DNA of 64,000 nucleotides from Streptomyces anulatus (GTDB lineage: Bacteria; Actinomycetota; Actinomycetes; Streptomycetales; Streptomycetaceae), in NCBI RefSeq assembly GCF_000721175.1, contig NZ_JOEZ01000014.1, positions 76,676-140,675 of the forward strand. The letters run 5' to 3'. The notes under the pieces were generated by a model. The model did not search any database. It was not told the DNA's origin and saw only the letters and a list, made by a program, of their open reading frames with translations. Within the stretch, counting starts at the first letter, position 1; each line of letters starts with the position of its first letter. A program made the position numbers and the translations under genes. Positions 35,045 through 43,105 of the stretch are shown in pieces.

Positions 35045-35447
35045 GCTGCGGAGGCCCGGACTATCAGGGGACTGCCAGATGCGCGCATGCACGGCCTCCG
35101 CCAGGGGCAGGGCGACGTGCGGTGCGTCGGCGGCCGCGGAGCGGTCGTCGGGGAAGGCGTGGCACGCGCCTTCGGCGTCGTGGCGGAGCTCCAGGACCAG
35201 CTGGTCCGCGTCGGACCTGACGGTCGCCGGGCGCGTTCTCGACGGGGCCAGCACGACGGAGCGGATGGCGCGGGCGGCCACGGGCGGCGAGTGACCATGG
35301 GCGGCGCGTGACCGGCGGGGGTGGGGTGGTGTTGTGAGCGCCACCCGGCCCCGCCTGCCGGGCAGAAAATCATGCAAGCGTGCTTGATTGTTTCATGGAG
35401 CGCTGCCATGCTCCTGGGCACCACACCCGGTCCCGAGGGGAGCGCAC
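35045..35447. other. Gap upstream of the acyl-CoA operon
   Basis: No convincing gene is seen. A weakly coding-like minus-strand stretch (35085-35230, LVLELRHDAEGACHAF and so on) has no start or known domain. The right end holds the CAAGC-GT-GCTTG dyad and the promoter side of the acyl-CoA operon. Confidence 0.5.
35375..35386. promoter_or_regulatory. Candidate TetR operator at the head of the acyl-CoA operon
   Basis: CAAGC-GT-GCTTG is a perfect inverted repeat in a locally A+T-rich stretch, extended imperfectly by ATCA and TGAT. Such CAAGCNNGCTTG sites are common for TetR regulators. The TetR gene that closes this operon (45441) is the natural candidate to bind it. Confidence 0.55.
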
Positions 35448-36254
35448 GTGTCCGCTGTCGTAGCCGTGATCGACGATCTGCGCGAAGAGAGCGAAGAACT
35501 CGACGCCCTGGTCGGGCCGTTGGGCGGACCGGCCTGGCGTGGCCCGACCCCCGCCGAGCGGTGGACCGTCGCCCACCAGATCGCCCACCTCAGCTGGACC
35601 GACGAGGTCGCGCTGCTCGCCGCCACCGAGCCGGACCGGTTCGGGGACGAGGTGGCCAAGGCCCTGGCCGCCCCCGACTCCTTCGTCGACGAGGCGGCCG
35701 ACGCCCTGGTCGCCGCCCATGCCCCGGACGCCCTGCTCGCCCGGTGGCGGGAGGGGCGGCAACGGCTCGACAAGGTCCTGCGGGACGCCCCCGCCGGCAC
35801 CCGGATCCCCTGGTACGGGCCGCCGATGAGCGTCGCGTCCATGGCGACCGCCCGGCTCATGGAGACCTGGGCGCACGGCCAGGACATCGCCGACGCCCTC
35901 GGGGTGACCCGGGCCCCCACCACCCGCCTCCGGCACGTGGCGCGGATCGGGGTACGGGCCCGGGACTACGCCTACGCGGTGCGCGGGATCACCCCGCCCG
36001 AGGAGGAGTTCCGCGTCGAACTCCACACCCCGGACGGCGAGATGACCGCGTACGGCCCGGAGGAAGCCGCCCAGCGGATCACCGGGCCGCTCCTCGACTT
36101 CTGCCTCCTGGTCACCCGGCGCGCCCACCGGTCGGACCTCGCGGTCACCGCCGAGGGGCGCGCCGCCGACGAGTGGCTCTCCATCGCCCAGGCCTTCGCC
36201 GGGCCTCCCGGACCGGGCCGCCCGCCCCGTGCGGAGCAGGGCGACCACCGATGA
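35448..36254 (+). CDS. TIGR03084-type DinB/maleylpyruvate-isomerase-like metal-binding protein
   Basis: 268 residues. The DinB-like four-helix part has ERWTVAHQIAHLSWTDEVAL with a metal-ligand His, and METWAHGQDIADALG with the second His; a C-terminal SCP2-like segment follows (VELHTPDGEMTAYGPEEAAQ). Relatives use mycothiol as cofactor, but the reaction here is unknown. The GTG at 35448 follows GAGGGGAG. It is the first gene of a run of eight linked to acyl-CoA catabolism and overlaps the next gene by 4 bases. Confidence 0.88.
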   Translation: MSAVVAVIDDLREESEELDALVGPLGGPAWRGPTPAERWTVAHQIAHLSWTDEVALLAATEPDRFGDEVAKALAAPDSFVDEAADALVAAHAPDALLARWREGRQRLDKVLRDAPAGTRIPWYGPPMSVASMATARLMETWAHGQDIADALGVTRAPTTRLRHVARIGVRARDYAYAVRGITPPEEEFRVELHTPDGEMTAYGPEEAAQRITGPLLDFCLLVTRRAHRSDLAVTAEGRAADEWLSIAQAFAGPPGPGRPPRAEQGDHR

Positions 36255-37993
36255 GCGCACCCGCCCCCGGGCCCGCGCCCCTCCGCATCGGCAACGCCTC
36301 CGGCTTCTACGGCGACCGCTTCGACGCCCTGCGCGAGATGCTCACCGGCGGCCCCCTCGACGTCCTCACCGGCGACTACCTCGCCGAGCTGACCATGCTC
36401 ATCCTCGGCCGCAGCCGCCTCAAGGACCCGCGGAAGGGCTACGCCACCACGTTCCTGCGCCAGTTGGAGGAGGGGCTCGGCCTCGCCCACGAGCGTGGTG
36501 TGAAGATCGTCGCCAACGCGGGCGGCCTCAACCCGGCCGGACTCGCCGATGCCGTGAAGATGTTGGCGGCCAAGGCCGGTGTCCCGGTCCGCGTCGCGCA
36601 CGTCGAGGGCGACAGCCTGCCCGTCCCGGACGGGTTCCTCACCGCCAACGCCTACCTCGGCGGCTCCGGGATCGCCGCCTGTCTGCGGGCCGGCGCCGAT
36701 GTCGTCGTCACCGGCCGGGTCACCGACGCGGCCCTGGTCACCGGACCGGCCGCCGCCCACTTCGGCTGGGGCCCGGACGACCTGGACGCGCTCGCGGGGG
36801 CCGTCGTCGCCGGGCACGTACTGGAATGCGGTACGCAGGCGACCGGCGGGAACTACGCGTTCTTCGGCGAGTACGCCGCCGACCGCCTCCGCCGCCCCGG
36901 CTTCCCGCTCGCCGAGATCCACGCCGACGGGTCCTGTGTCATCACCAAGCACGACGGTACGGGGGGCGTCGTCGACCTCGGCACCGTCACCGCCCAACTC
37001 CTCTACGAGACCGGCGGAGCCCGGTACGCGGGCCCCGACGTCACCGCCCGCCTCGACACCGTGACGCTGACCCCGGACGGACCGGACCGGGTCCGGATCG
37101 CCGGTGTGCGCGGCGAGGCCCCGCCGCCCACCCTCAAGGCCGGGCTCACCCGGCTCGGCGGCTGGCGCAACGAGGTCGTGTTCGTCCTCACCGGCCTCGA
37201 CATCGAGGCCAAGGCGGACCTGGTGAAGGACCAGCTCGCCGACGCCCTGGAGCGGGGCGGCGGGCGGCCGCCCGCCGAGGTGCGCTGGGAGCTGGCCCGC
37301 ACCGAGCACCCGGACGCCGACACCGAGGAGCGGGCCAGCGCCCTGCTCCGGCTCGTCGTCCGCGACAGGGACGCCGACGCGGTCGGCCGGACCGTCTCCG
37401 GGGCCGCCGTGGAACTGGCCCTCGGCAGCTACCCCGGCTTCCACGTCACCGCCCCGCCCGGAAAGGGCGCGCCCTACGGGGTGTTCGAGGCGATCCACGT
37501 ACCGGCGGGCGATGTCGAGCACACCGCCGTGCTGCCGGACGGAAGCCGCGCCCTCATCGAACCGCCGTCCCTCACCCAGGAGTTGGCCGAGGTCGAGCAA
37601 CCGCCGCTGCCGGTTCCCTACCCCTCCGCCGCCACCCGACGCGCCCCGCTCGGCCTCATCGCGGGTGCTCGCAGCGGCGACAAGGGCGGCGACGCCAACG
37701 TCGGCGTCTGGGTGCGCGGCGACGACGCCTGGCGATGGCTGGCGCACGAGCTGACCGTCGAACGCCTGAAGGAACTCCTGCCGGAAGCCGCCTCGTTGAC
37801 CGTCGTGCGCCATGTCCTGCCCCGCCTCCGCGCCCTGAACTTCACCGTCCACGGCCTCCTGGGCGAGGGCGTCGCCGCCCAGGCCCGGTTCGACCCGCAG
37901 GCCAAGGCGCTGGGGGAGTGGCTGCGGTCCCGGTGGCTGCCCATCCCCGTACCGCTGCTGGAAGGCGTCCCCCTCCCGGAGGTGACCGCATGA
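36251..37993 (+). CDS. AtuA-family protein (DUF1446) fused to AtuA-like ferredoxin-fold domain
   Basis: 580 residues. The N-terminal 455 match the acyclic terpene utilisation AtuA family (RIGNASGFYGDRFDALREML, KIVANAGGLNPAGLADAVKM, ECGTQATGGNYAFF). The C-terminal 100 match the separate AtuA-like domain (ARSGDKGGDANVGVWVRG, LPRLRALNFTVHGLLGEGVA). In citronellol/geraniol degradation, atuA sits with geranyl-CoA carboxylase genes, and the same partners are here. The exact reaction is not established. Coupled by ATGA overlaps to the genes on both sides. Confidence 0.88.
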   Translation: MSAPAPGPAPLRIGNASGFYGDRFDALREMLTGGPLDVLTGDYLAELTMLILGRSRLKDPRKGYATTFLRQLEEGLGLAHERGVKIVANAGGLNPAGLADAVKMLAAKAGVPVRVAHVEGDSLPVPDGFLTANAYLGGSGIAACLRAGADVVVTGRVTDAALVTGPAAAHFGWGPDDLDALAGAVVAGHVLECGTQATGGNYAFFGEYAADRLRRPGFPLAEIHADGSCVITKHDGTGGVVDLGTVTAQLLYETGGARYAGPDVTARLDTVTLTPDGPDRVRIAGVRGEAPPPTLKAGLTRLGGWRNEVVFVLTGLDIEAKADLVKDQLADALERGGGRPPAEVRWELARTEHPDADTEERASALLRLVVRDRDADAVGRTVSGAAVELALGSYPGFHVTAPPGKGAPYGVFEAIHVPAGDVEHTAVLPDGSRALIEPPSLTQELAEVEQPPLPVPYPSAATRRAPLGLIAGARSGDKGGDANVGVWVRGDDAWRWLAHELTVERLKELLPEAASLTVVRHVLPRLRALNFTVHGLLGEGVAAQARFDPQAKALGEWLRSRWLPIPVPLLEGVPLPEVTA

Positions 37994-39588
37994 CCGTCCT
38001 GCCCACCGGGCTCGACACCAACAGCCCCGACTACGAGGCGAACCGGGCCACCATGCTGGCCAAGCTCGCCGAACTGGAGGCCGAACACGCCAAGGCGCTC
38101 GCGGGCGGCGGCGAGAAGTACGTGGCCCGGCACCGGGGGCGGGGCAAGCTCCCGGCGCGGGAGCGGATCGAGCTGCTCGTCGACCCCGACACCCCGTTCC
38201 TGGAGCTGTCGCCGCTGGCCGCCTGGGGCAGCGACTACGCCGTGGGGGCCTCGCTCGTCACCGGGATCGGGGTGGTGGAGGGCGTCGAGTGCCTGATCAC
38301 CGCCAACGACCCGACCGTACGCGGCGGGGCCTCGAACCCGTGGACGCTGAAGAAGGCCCTGCGCGCCAACGAGATCGCCTTCGCCAACCGGCTGCCCTGC
38401 ATCAGCCTGGTGGAGTCGGGCGGGGCCGATCTGCCGTCCCAGAAGGAGATCTTCATCCCGGGCGGGGCCCTCTTCCGGGACATCACGCGGCTCTCCGCCG
38501 CCGGAATCCCCACCGTGGCCGTCGTGTTCGGCAACTCCACCGCCGGAGGCGCGTACGTCCCGGGCATGTCCGACCACACCGTGATGATCAAGGAGCGGTC
38601 CAAGGTCTTCCTCGGCGGCCCGCCCCTGGTGAAGATGGCCACCGGCGAGGAGAGCGACGACGAGTCCCTCGGCGGGGCCGAGATGCACGCCCGCACCTCC
38701 GGGCTCGCCGACCACTTCGCCGTCGACGAGCAGGACGCGGTCCGCCAGGCCCGGCGCATCGTCGCCCGCCTCAACTGGCGGAAGGCGCACGCCGATCCGG
38801 GACCCGCCCAGCCGCCGAAGTACGACGAGGACGAGCTGCTCGGCATCGTGCCGGGCGACCTGAAGGTCCCCTTCGACCCGCGCGAGGTCATCGCCCGGCT
38901 GGTCGACGGCTCGGACTTCGACGCGTTCAAGCCGCTGTACGGGGCGAGCCTGGTCACGGGGTGGGCGCGGCTGCACGGCTACCCGGTCGGGATCCTCGCC
39001 AACGCGCAGGGCGTGCTGTTCAGCGAGGAGTCGCAGAAGGCGGCCCAGTTCATCCAGCTCGCCAACCAGCGGGACATCCCGCTGCTCTTCCTCCACAACA
39101 CCACCGGCTACATGGTCGGCAAGGAGTACGAGCAGGGCGGCATCATCAAGCACGGCGCGATGATGATCAACGCGGTCGCCAACTCGAAGGTCCCGCATCT
39201 GTCGGTCCTGATGGGCGCGTCCTACGGGGCCGGCCACTACGGCATGTGCGGACGCGCCTACGACCCGCGCTTCCTCTTCGCCTGGCCGAGCAGCAAGTCC
39301 GCCGTCATGGGCCCGCAGCAGCTCGCCGGGGTCCTCTCCATCGTCGCCCGCGCCTCCGCCGCCGCGAAGGGGCAGCCGTACGACGACGAGGCGGACGCCG
39401 GGCTGCGCGCCATGGTGGAGCAGCAGATCGAGTCGGAGTCGCTGCCGATGTTCCTGTCCGGGCGGCTGTACGACGACGGGGTCATCGACCCGCGCGACAC
39501 CCGGACCGTCCTCGGGATGTGCCTGTCCGCGATCCACACCGCACCGGTCGAGGGAGCCCGTGGCGGCTTCGGCGTCTTCCGGATGTGA
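37990..39588 (+). CDS. Acyl-CoA carboxylase beta subunit (methylcrotonyl/geranyl-CoA type)
   Basis: 532 residues. The two carboxyltransferase halves are present: RGRGKLPARERIELLVDPDT and NDPTVRGGASNPWTLKKALR early, then FLHNTTGYMVGKEYEQGGII and HLSVLMGASYGAGHYGMCGR late. GGIIKHGAMM is typical of MccB/AtuC rather than propionyl-CoA carboxylase. It transfers CO2 from biotin, carried on the alpha subunit encoded next, to a 3-methyl-enoyl-CoA. Its last bases are part of a 26-bp repeat. Confidence 0.92.
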   Translation: MTVLPTGLDTNSPDYEANRATMLAKLAELEAEHAKALAGGGEKYVARHRGRGKLPARERIELLVDPDTPFLELSPLAAWGSDYAVGASLVTGIGVVEGVECLITANDPTVRGGASNPWTLKKALRANEIAFANRLPCISLVESGGADLPSQKEIFIPGGALFRDITRLSAAGIPTVAVVFGNSTAGGAYVPGMSDHTVMIKERSKVFLGGPPLVKMATGEESDDESLGGAEMHARTSGLADHFAVDEQDAVRQARRIVARLNWRKAHADPGPAQPPKYDEDELLGIVPGDLKVPFDPREVIARLVDGSDFDAFKPLYGASLVTGWARLHGYPVGILANAQGVLFSEESQKAAQFIQLANQRDIPLLFLHNTTGYMVGKEYEQGGIIKHGAMMINAVANSKVPHLSVLMGASYGAGHYGMCGRAYDPRFLFAWPSSKSAVMGPQQLAGVLSIVARASAAAKGQPYDDEADAGLRAMVEQQIESESLPMFLSGRLYDDGVIDPRDTRTVLGMCLSAIHTAPVEGARGGFGVFRM

Positions 39589-39639
39589 CCCGCACGTGAG
39601 GCCCAAGAGGAACCTTCCGGATGTGACCCGCACATGAGG
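39576..39639 (+). repeat. Duplicated 3' end of the carboxylase beta gene (26-bp direct repeat)
   Basis: CTTCCGGATGTGACCCGCAC plus RTGAGG occurs at 39576-39601 and again at 39614-39639, 38 bases apart, with one mismatch. The first copy contains the beta-subunit stop codon. The second supplies the GAGGAGA ribosome site of the alpha-subunit gene. Confidence 0.9.
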
Positions 39640-39645
39640 AGAGAC

Positions 39646-41622
39646 GTGATCCACTCCCTGCTCGTCGCCAACCGGGGCGAGATCGCCTGCCGGATCTTCC
39701 GCACCTGCCGTGACCTGGGCATCACCACGGTCGCCGTGTACTCCGACGCGGACGCCGACGCCCTGCACGTACGGGAGGCGGACCTCGCCGTACGCCTGCC
39801 GGGCGCGGCCCCCGCCGACACCTATCTGCGCGGCGACCTCGTCGTGGCCGCCGCGCTGGCCGCCGGGGCGGACGCCGTGCACCCCGGGTACGGCTTCCTC
39901 TCCGAGAACGCCGCCTTCGCCGCCGCCGTGCAGGACGCGGGTCTGGTGTGGGTGGGCCCGCCGGTGAAGGCCATCGAGCTGATGGCGTCCAAGACCCGGG
40001 CCAAGGAGCTGATGGCCGGGGCGGGGGTCCCGCTGCTGGCCCCCGTGGACCCGGCCGCAGCGACCCCCGACGACCTGCCGCTGCTGCTGAAGGCGGCGTC
40101 CGGCGGCGGCGGGCGCGGGATGCGGATCGTCCGCGAACTCAAGGCGCTTCCGGCCGAGTTGCTGGCAGCCGCCGCCGAGGCCGCGTCAGCCTTCGGGGAC
40201 GGTGAGGTCTTCGCCGAGCCGTACGTGGAGCGCGGCCGGCACGTCGAGGTCCAGGTCATGGCGGACGAGCACGACACCGTGTGGGCGCTCGGGACCCGCG
40301 ACTGCTCGCTCCAGCGCCGCCACCAGAAGGTCATCGAGGAGGCCCCCGCCCCCGGCCTGGACGAGGCCCTGCGCACCCGGCTCCACGAGGCGGCGGTGGC
40401 GGCGGCCCGTGCCGTGGGCTACCGGGGTGCGGGGACCGTGGAGTTCCTGGTCTCCGCCGAGGACCGGCCGTACTTCCTGGAGATGAACACCCGCCTCCAG
40501 GTCGAACACCCGGTGACGGAAGCCGTGTTCGGCCTCGACCTGGTCGCCCTGCAACTGCGCGTGGCGGAGGGCGAGCCGCTGGACCCCGCACCCCCACGGC
40601 CGTCCGGCCACGCGGTCGAGGCCCGGCTCTACGCCGAGGACCCCGCGCGCGACTGGCAGCCGCAGACCGGGGCCCTGCACGCACTGGAGGTCCCGGACGC
40701 ACCGGGCCTGCGCCTGGACACCGGGTACACCGGCGGCGACACCATCGGCGTGCACTACGACCCGATGCTCGCCAAGGTCATCGCCCACGCCCCGACCCGC
40801 GCCGGGGCCGTCCGGCTGCTGGCCCGCGCGCTGGAGCGGGCCCGGATCCACGGCCCGGTCACCAACCGCGAGCTGCTCGTACGGTCCCTGCGCCACCCGG
40901 ACTTCGCGGCGGCGCGCCTGGACACCGGGTTCTACGACCGGCACCTGGCGGACCTGACCGCCCCAGAGGCCGGCCGGGACCCGGCCCGGGCCGCCCTCGC
41001 CGCCGCCCTGGCGGAATGCGTACGCGCCACCACCGCCGGCGGCCCCGCCCCGACCCGCTTCGGGGCCTGGCGCAACGTGCCCTCGGGGCCGCAGCTCAAG
41101 CGCTACCGCAGCGAACCCGACGGGACCGAGCACGAGGTCGCCCACCGCGCGGCGCGCACCGGCACCCCGGAACCGTACGCCGCCCCCGGCATCCGGGTCC
41201 TGGCCGCCGCCCCCGACCACGTCACCCTCGAAGTCGACGGCGTGAGGCGGCACTTCGCGGTCACCGCCGACCGCGACGGCGACCGGGTGTACGTGGACAC
41301 CGCCGCCGCCTCGTACACCTTCACCACGCTGCCCCGCTTCACCGACCCCGCCGCCCACACCGCGCCGGGTTCCCTGCTCGCCCCGATGCCCGGGACCGTC
41401 GTCCGCCTCGCGGAGGGCCTGGCCGCCGGGGCCGTCGTCGAGGCCGGGCAGCCGCTGATCTGGTTGGAGGCGATGAAGATGGAGCACCGCATCCTCGCCC
41501 CCGCCACCGGCACCCTCACCGCCCTGCACGCCGCCCCCGGCCACCAGGTCGAGGTCGGCGCGCTGCTCGCCGTGGTCCAGGAGGACCTGGGCGCCATCCC
41601 CGTACCGGAGGAGACCGCATGA
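39646..41622 (+). CDS. Acyl-CoA carboxylase alpha subunit (biotin carboxylase + BCCP)
   Basis: 658 residues. The biotin carboxylase domain (1-450) has LLVANRGEIACRIFRTCRDL, HPGYGFLSENAAFA, the ATP-grasp loop KAASGGGGRGMRI and EMNTRLQVEHPVTEAV. The biotinyl domain at the C-terminus has EAMKME with the biotinylated Lys at about 611. It carboxylates biotin with bicarbonate and ATP for the beta subunit. The GTG at 39646 follows AGGAGAG; an ATG at 39634 lies inside the duplicated segment. It overlaps the acyl-CoA dehydrogenase gene by 4 bases. Confidence 0.93.
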   Translation: MIHSLLVANRGEIACRIFRTCRDLGITTVAVYSDADADALHVREADLAVRLPGAAPADTYLRGDLVVAAALAAGADAVHPGYGFLSENAAFAAAVQDAGLVWVGPPVKAIELMASKTRAKELMAGAGVPLLAPVDPAAATPDDLPLLLKAASGGGGRGMRIVRELKALPAELLAAAAEAASAFGDGEVFAEPYVERGRHVEVQVMADEHDTVWALGTRDCSLQRRHQKVIEEAPAPGLDEALRTRLHEAAVAAARAVGYRGAGTVEFLVSAEDRPYFLEMNTRLQVEHPVTEAVFGLDLVALQLRVAEGEPLDPAPPRPSGHAVEARLYAEDPARDWQPQTGALHALEVPDAPGLRLDTGYTGGDTIGVHYDPMLAKVIAHAPTRAGAVRLLARALERARIHGPVTNRELLVRSLRHPDFAAARLDTGFYDRHLADLTAPEAGRDPARAALAAALAECVRATTAGGPAPTRFGAWRNVPSGPQLKRYRSEPDGTEHEVAHRAARTGTPEPYAAPGIRVLAAAPDHVTLEVDGVRRHFAVTADRDGDRVYVDTAAASYTFTTLPRFTDPAAHTAPGSLLAPMPGTVVRLAEGLAAGAVVEAGQPLIWLEAMKMEHRILAPATGTLTALHAAPGHQVEVGALLAVVQEDLGAIPVPEETA

Positions 41623-42809
41623 GCACCGCCCGCACCGTCGGCACCGTCCTCGAAACCGAAGAGCACCAGGCGCTGCGCGCCGCCGTGGCCGCCCTCGGGA
41701 AACGGTACGGGCGCGACTACATGACCTCCGTCATCCGCGAGGGCTCCCACACCCACGAGCTGTGGGCGGAGGCCGCCAAGCTCGGCTACCTCGGGGTGAA
41801 CCTCCCCGAGGAGTACGGCGGCGGAGGCGGCGGCATGGCCGAACTCTCCATCATCCTCGAAGAACTGGGCGCGGCAGGTTCCCCGCTCCTCATGCTGATC
41901 GTGTCGCCCGCTATCTGCGGCACGGTCATCGCCCGCTTCGGCACGGACGAGCAGAAGCGGAGGTGGCTGCCGGGCCTCGCCGACGGAAGCCTCACCATGG
42001 CCTTCGGTATCACCGAACCGGACGCCGGATCCAACTCCCACCGCATCACCACCACCGCCCGCCGCGACGGCACGGGGCGGGACGCGGACTGGCTGCTCAC
42101 CGGCCGGAAGGTCTTCGTCTCCGGCGTCGACATAGCCGACGCGACACTGATCGTCGGCCGCACCGAGGACGCCCGCTCGGGGCAGCTGAAGCCCTGCCTC
42201 TTCATCGTCCCGCGCGACGCCGAAGGGTTCGGCCGGAACCAGATCGACATGGAACTCCACTCCCCCGAGAAGCAGTTCGAACTCGTCCTGGACGATGTGC
42301 GGCTCCCGGCCGACGCGCTGGTCGGCGACGAGGACGCGGGCCTCCTCCAGCTCTTCGCGGGACTCAACCCCGAGCGGATCATGACGGCCGCGTTCGGCAT
42401 CGGGATGGGCCGGTTCGCGCTCGGCAAGGCCGTGGAGTACGCCCGTACCCGGCAGGTGTGGAAGGCCCCCATCGGCTCCCACCAGGCCATCGCCCACCCG
42501 CTGGCCGCCGCGCACATCGACCTGGAGCTGTCGCGCCTGATGATGCAGAAAGCGGCCCGGCTCTACGACGACGGCGACGACATCGGGGCGGGCGAGGCGG
42601 CGAACATGGCGAAGTACGCGGCGGGCGAGGCGTGCGTGAAGGCGGTCGACCAGGCCGTGCACACCCTTGGCGGCAACGGCCTGACCCGTGAGTACGGACT
42701 CGCGTCCCTGATCACCGCGTCCCGGGTGGCCCGCATAGCCCCGGTCAGCCGGGAGATGATCCTGAACTACGTCTCGCACCAGTCGCTGGGCCTGCCGAAG
42801 TCGTACTGA
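41619..42809 (+). CDS. Acyl-CoA dehydrogenase
   Basis: 396 residues. The N-terminal helical domain leads to NLPEEYGGGGGGMAELSIIL; the flavin-binding segment is MAFGITEPDAGSNSHRITTT; the C-terminal domain has HTLGGNGLTREYGLASLITA. It probably forms the alpha-beta double bond of the acyl-CoA that the carboxylase then uses. The last codons (LGLPKSY) lie in a sequence that is repeated downstream as a 20-bp minisatellite. Confidence 0.92.
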   Translation: MSTARTVGTVLETEEHQALRAAVAALGKRYGRDYMTSVIREGSHTHELWAEAAKLGYLGVNLPEEYGGGGGGMAELSIILEELGAAGSPLLMLIVSPAICGTVIARFGTDEQKRRWLPGLADGSLTMAFGITEPDAGSNSHRITTTARRDGTGRDADWLLTGRKVFVSGVDIADATLIVGRTEDARSGQLKPCLFIVPRDAEGFGRNQIDMELHSPEKQFELVLDDVRLPADALVGDEDAGLLQLFAGLNPERIMTAAFGIGMGRFALGKAVEYARTRQVWKAPIGSHQAIAHPLAAAHIDLELSRLMMQKAARLYDDGDDIGAGEAANMAKYAAGEACVKAVDQAVHTLGGNGLTREYGLASLITASRVARIAPVSREMILNYVSHQSLGLPKSY

Positions 42810-42980
42810 GCCGGAGGAGCCGTACGGACGGAGCCCGCCGAAACCGTTCGGAGCGTGCCGAGTCGTACGGGAGCCCGCCGAAACCGTTCCGGAGCGTGCC
42901 GAAACCGTTCGGAGCCGGCTGCGCCGTACTGAGCGTGCCGAGCCGTTCGGAGCCTGCCGAAACCGTTCGGAGCCTTTCCG
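42788..42980 (+). repeat. 20-bp minisatellite seeded from the acyl-CoA dehydrogenase 3' end
   Basis: About ten imperfect copies of GAGCSTGCCGAAACCGTTCG. Clear units start at 42831, 42851, 42871, 42892, 42912, 42931 and 42950. The end of the upstream gene (42788-42807, GGGCCTGCCGAAGTCGTACT) is itself a unit. CCGAA-ACCG-TTCGG in the best copies can form a small hairpin, so the RNA would carry a row of hairpins. It fills most of the 296-base gap to the CoA-ligase gene. Confidence 0.9.
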
Positions 42981-43105
42981 GATCCACTTCCGTCCGGCCT
43001 CTCCCCATCCCTCCCCCACAGGGGTGATCCTGACCCTTCACACCCGCACGGCGTCCCGCGTCTCCGTCCAGGCGGCGCGGGAAGCCGCGACGACAGGGGA
43101 CCGCC

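Noticed and set aside
35085..35377. An extended 205-residue form of the RHH antitoxin
   Set aside because: The RHH strand begins at MIKTT (35002), the perfect operator palindrome would fall inside the coding region, and the upstream codons have no recognisable domain.
42788..42980. CRISPR-like array
   Set aside because: The repeats are contiguous and imperfect, without unique spacers, and no cas gene is nearby. It is a minisatellite.
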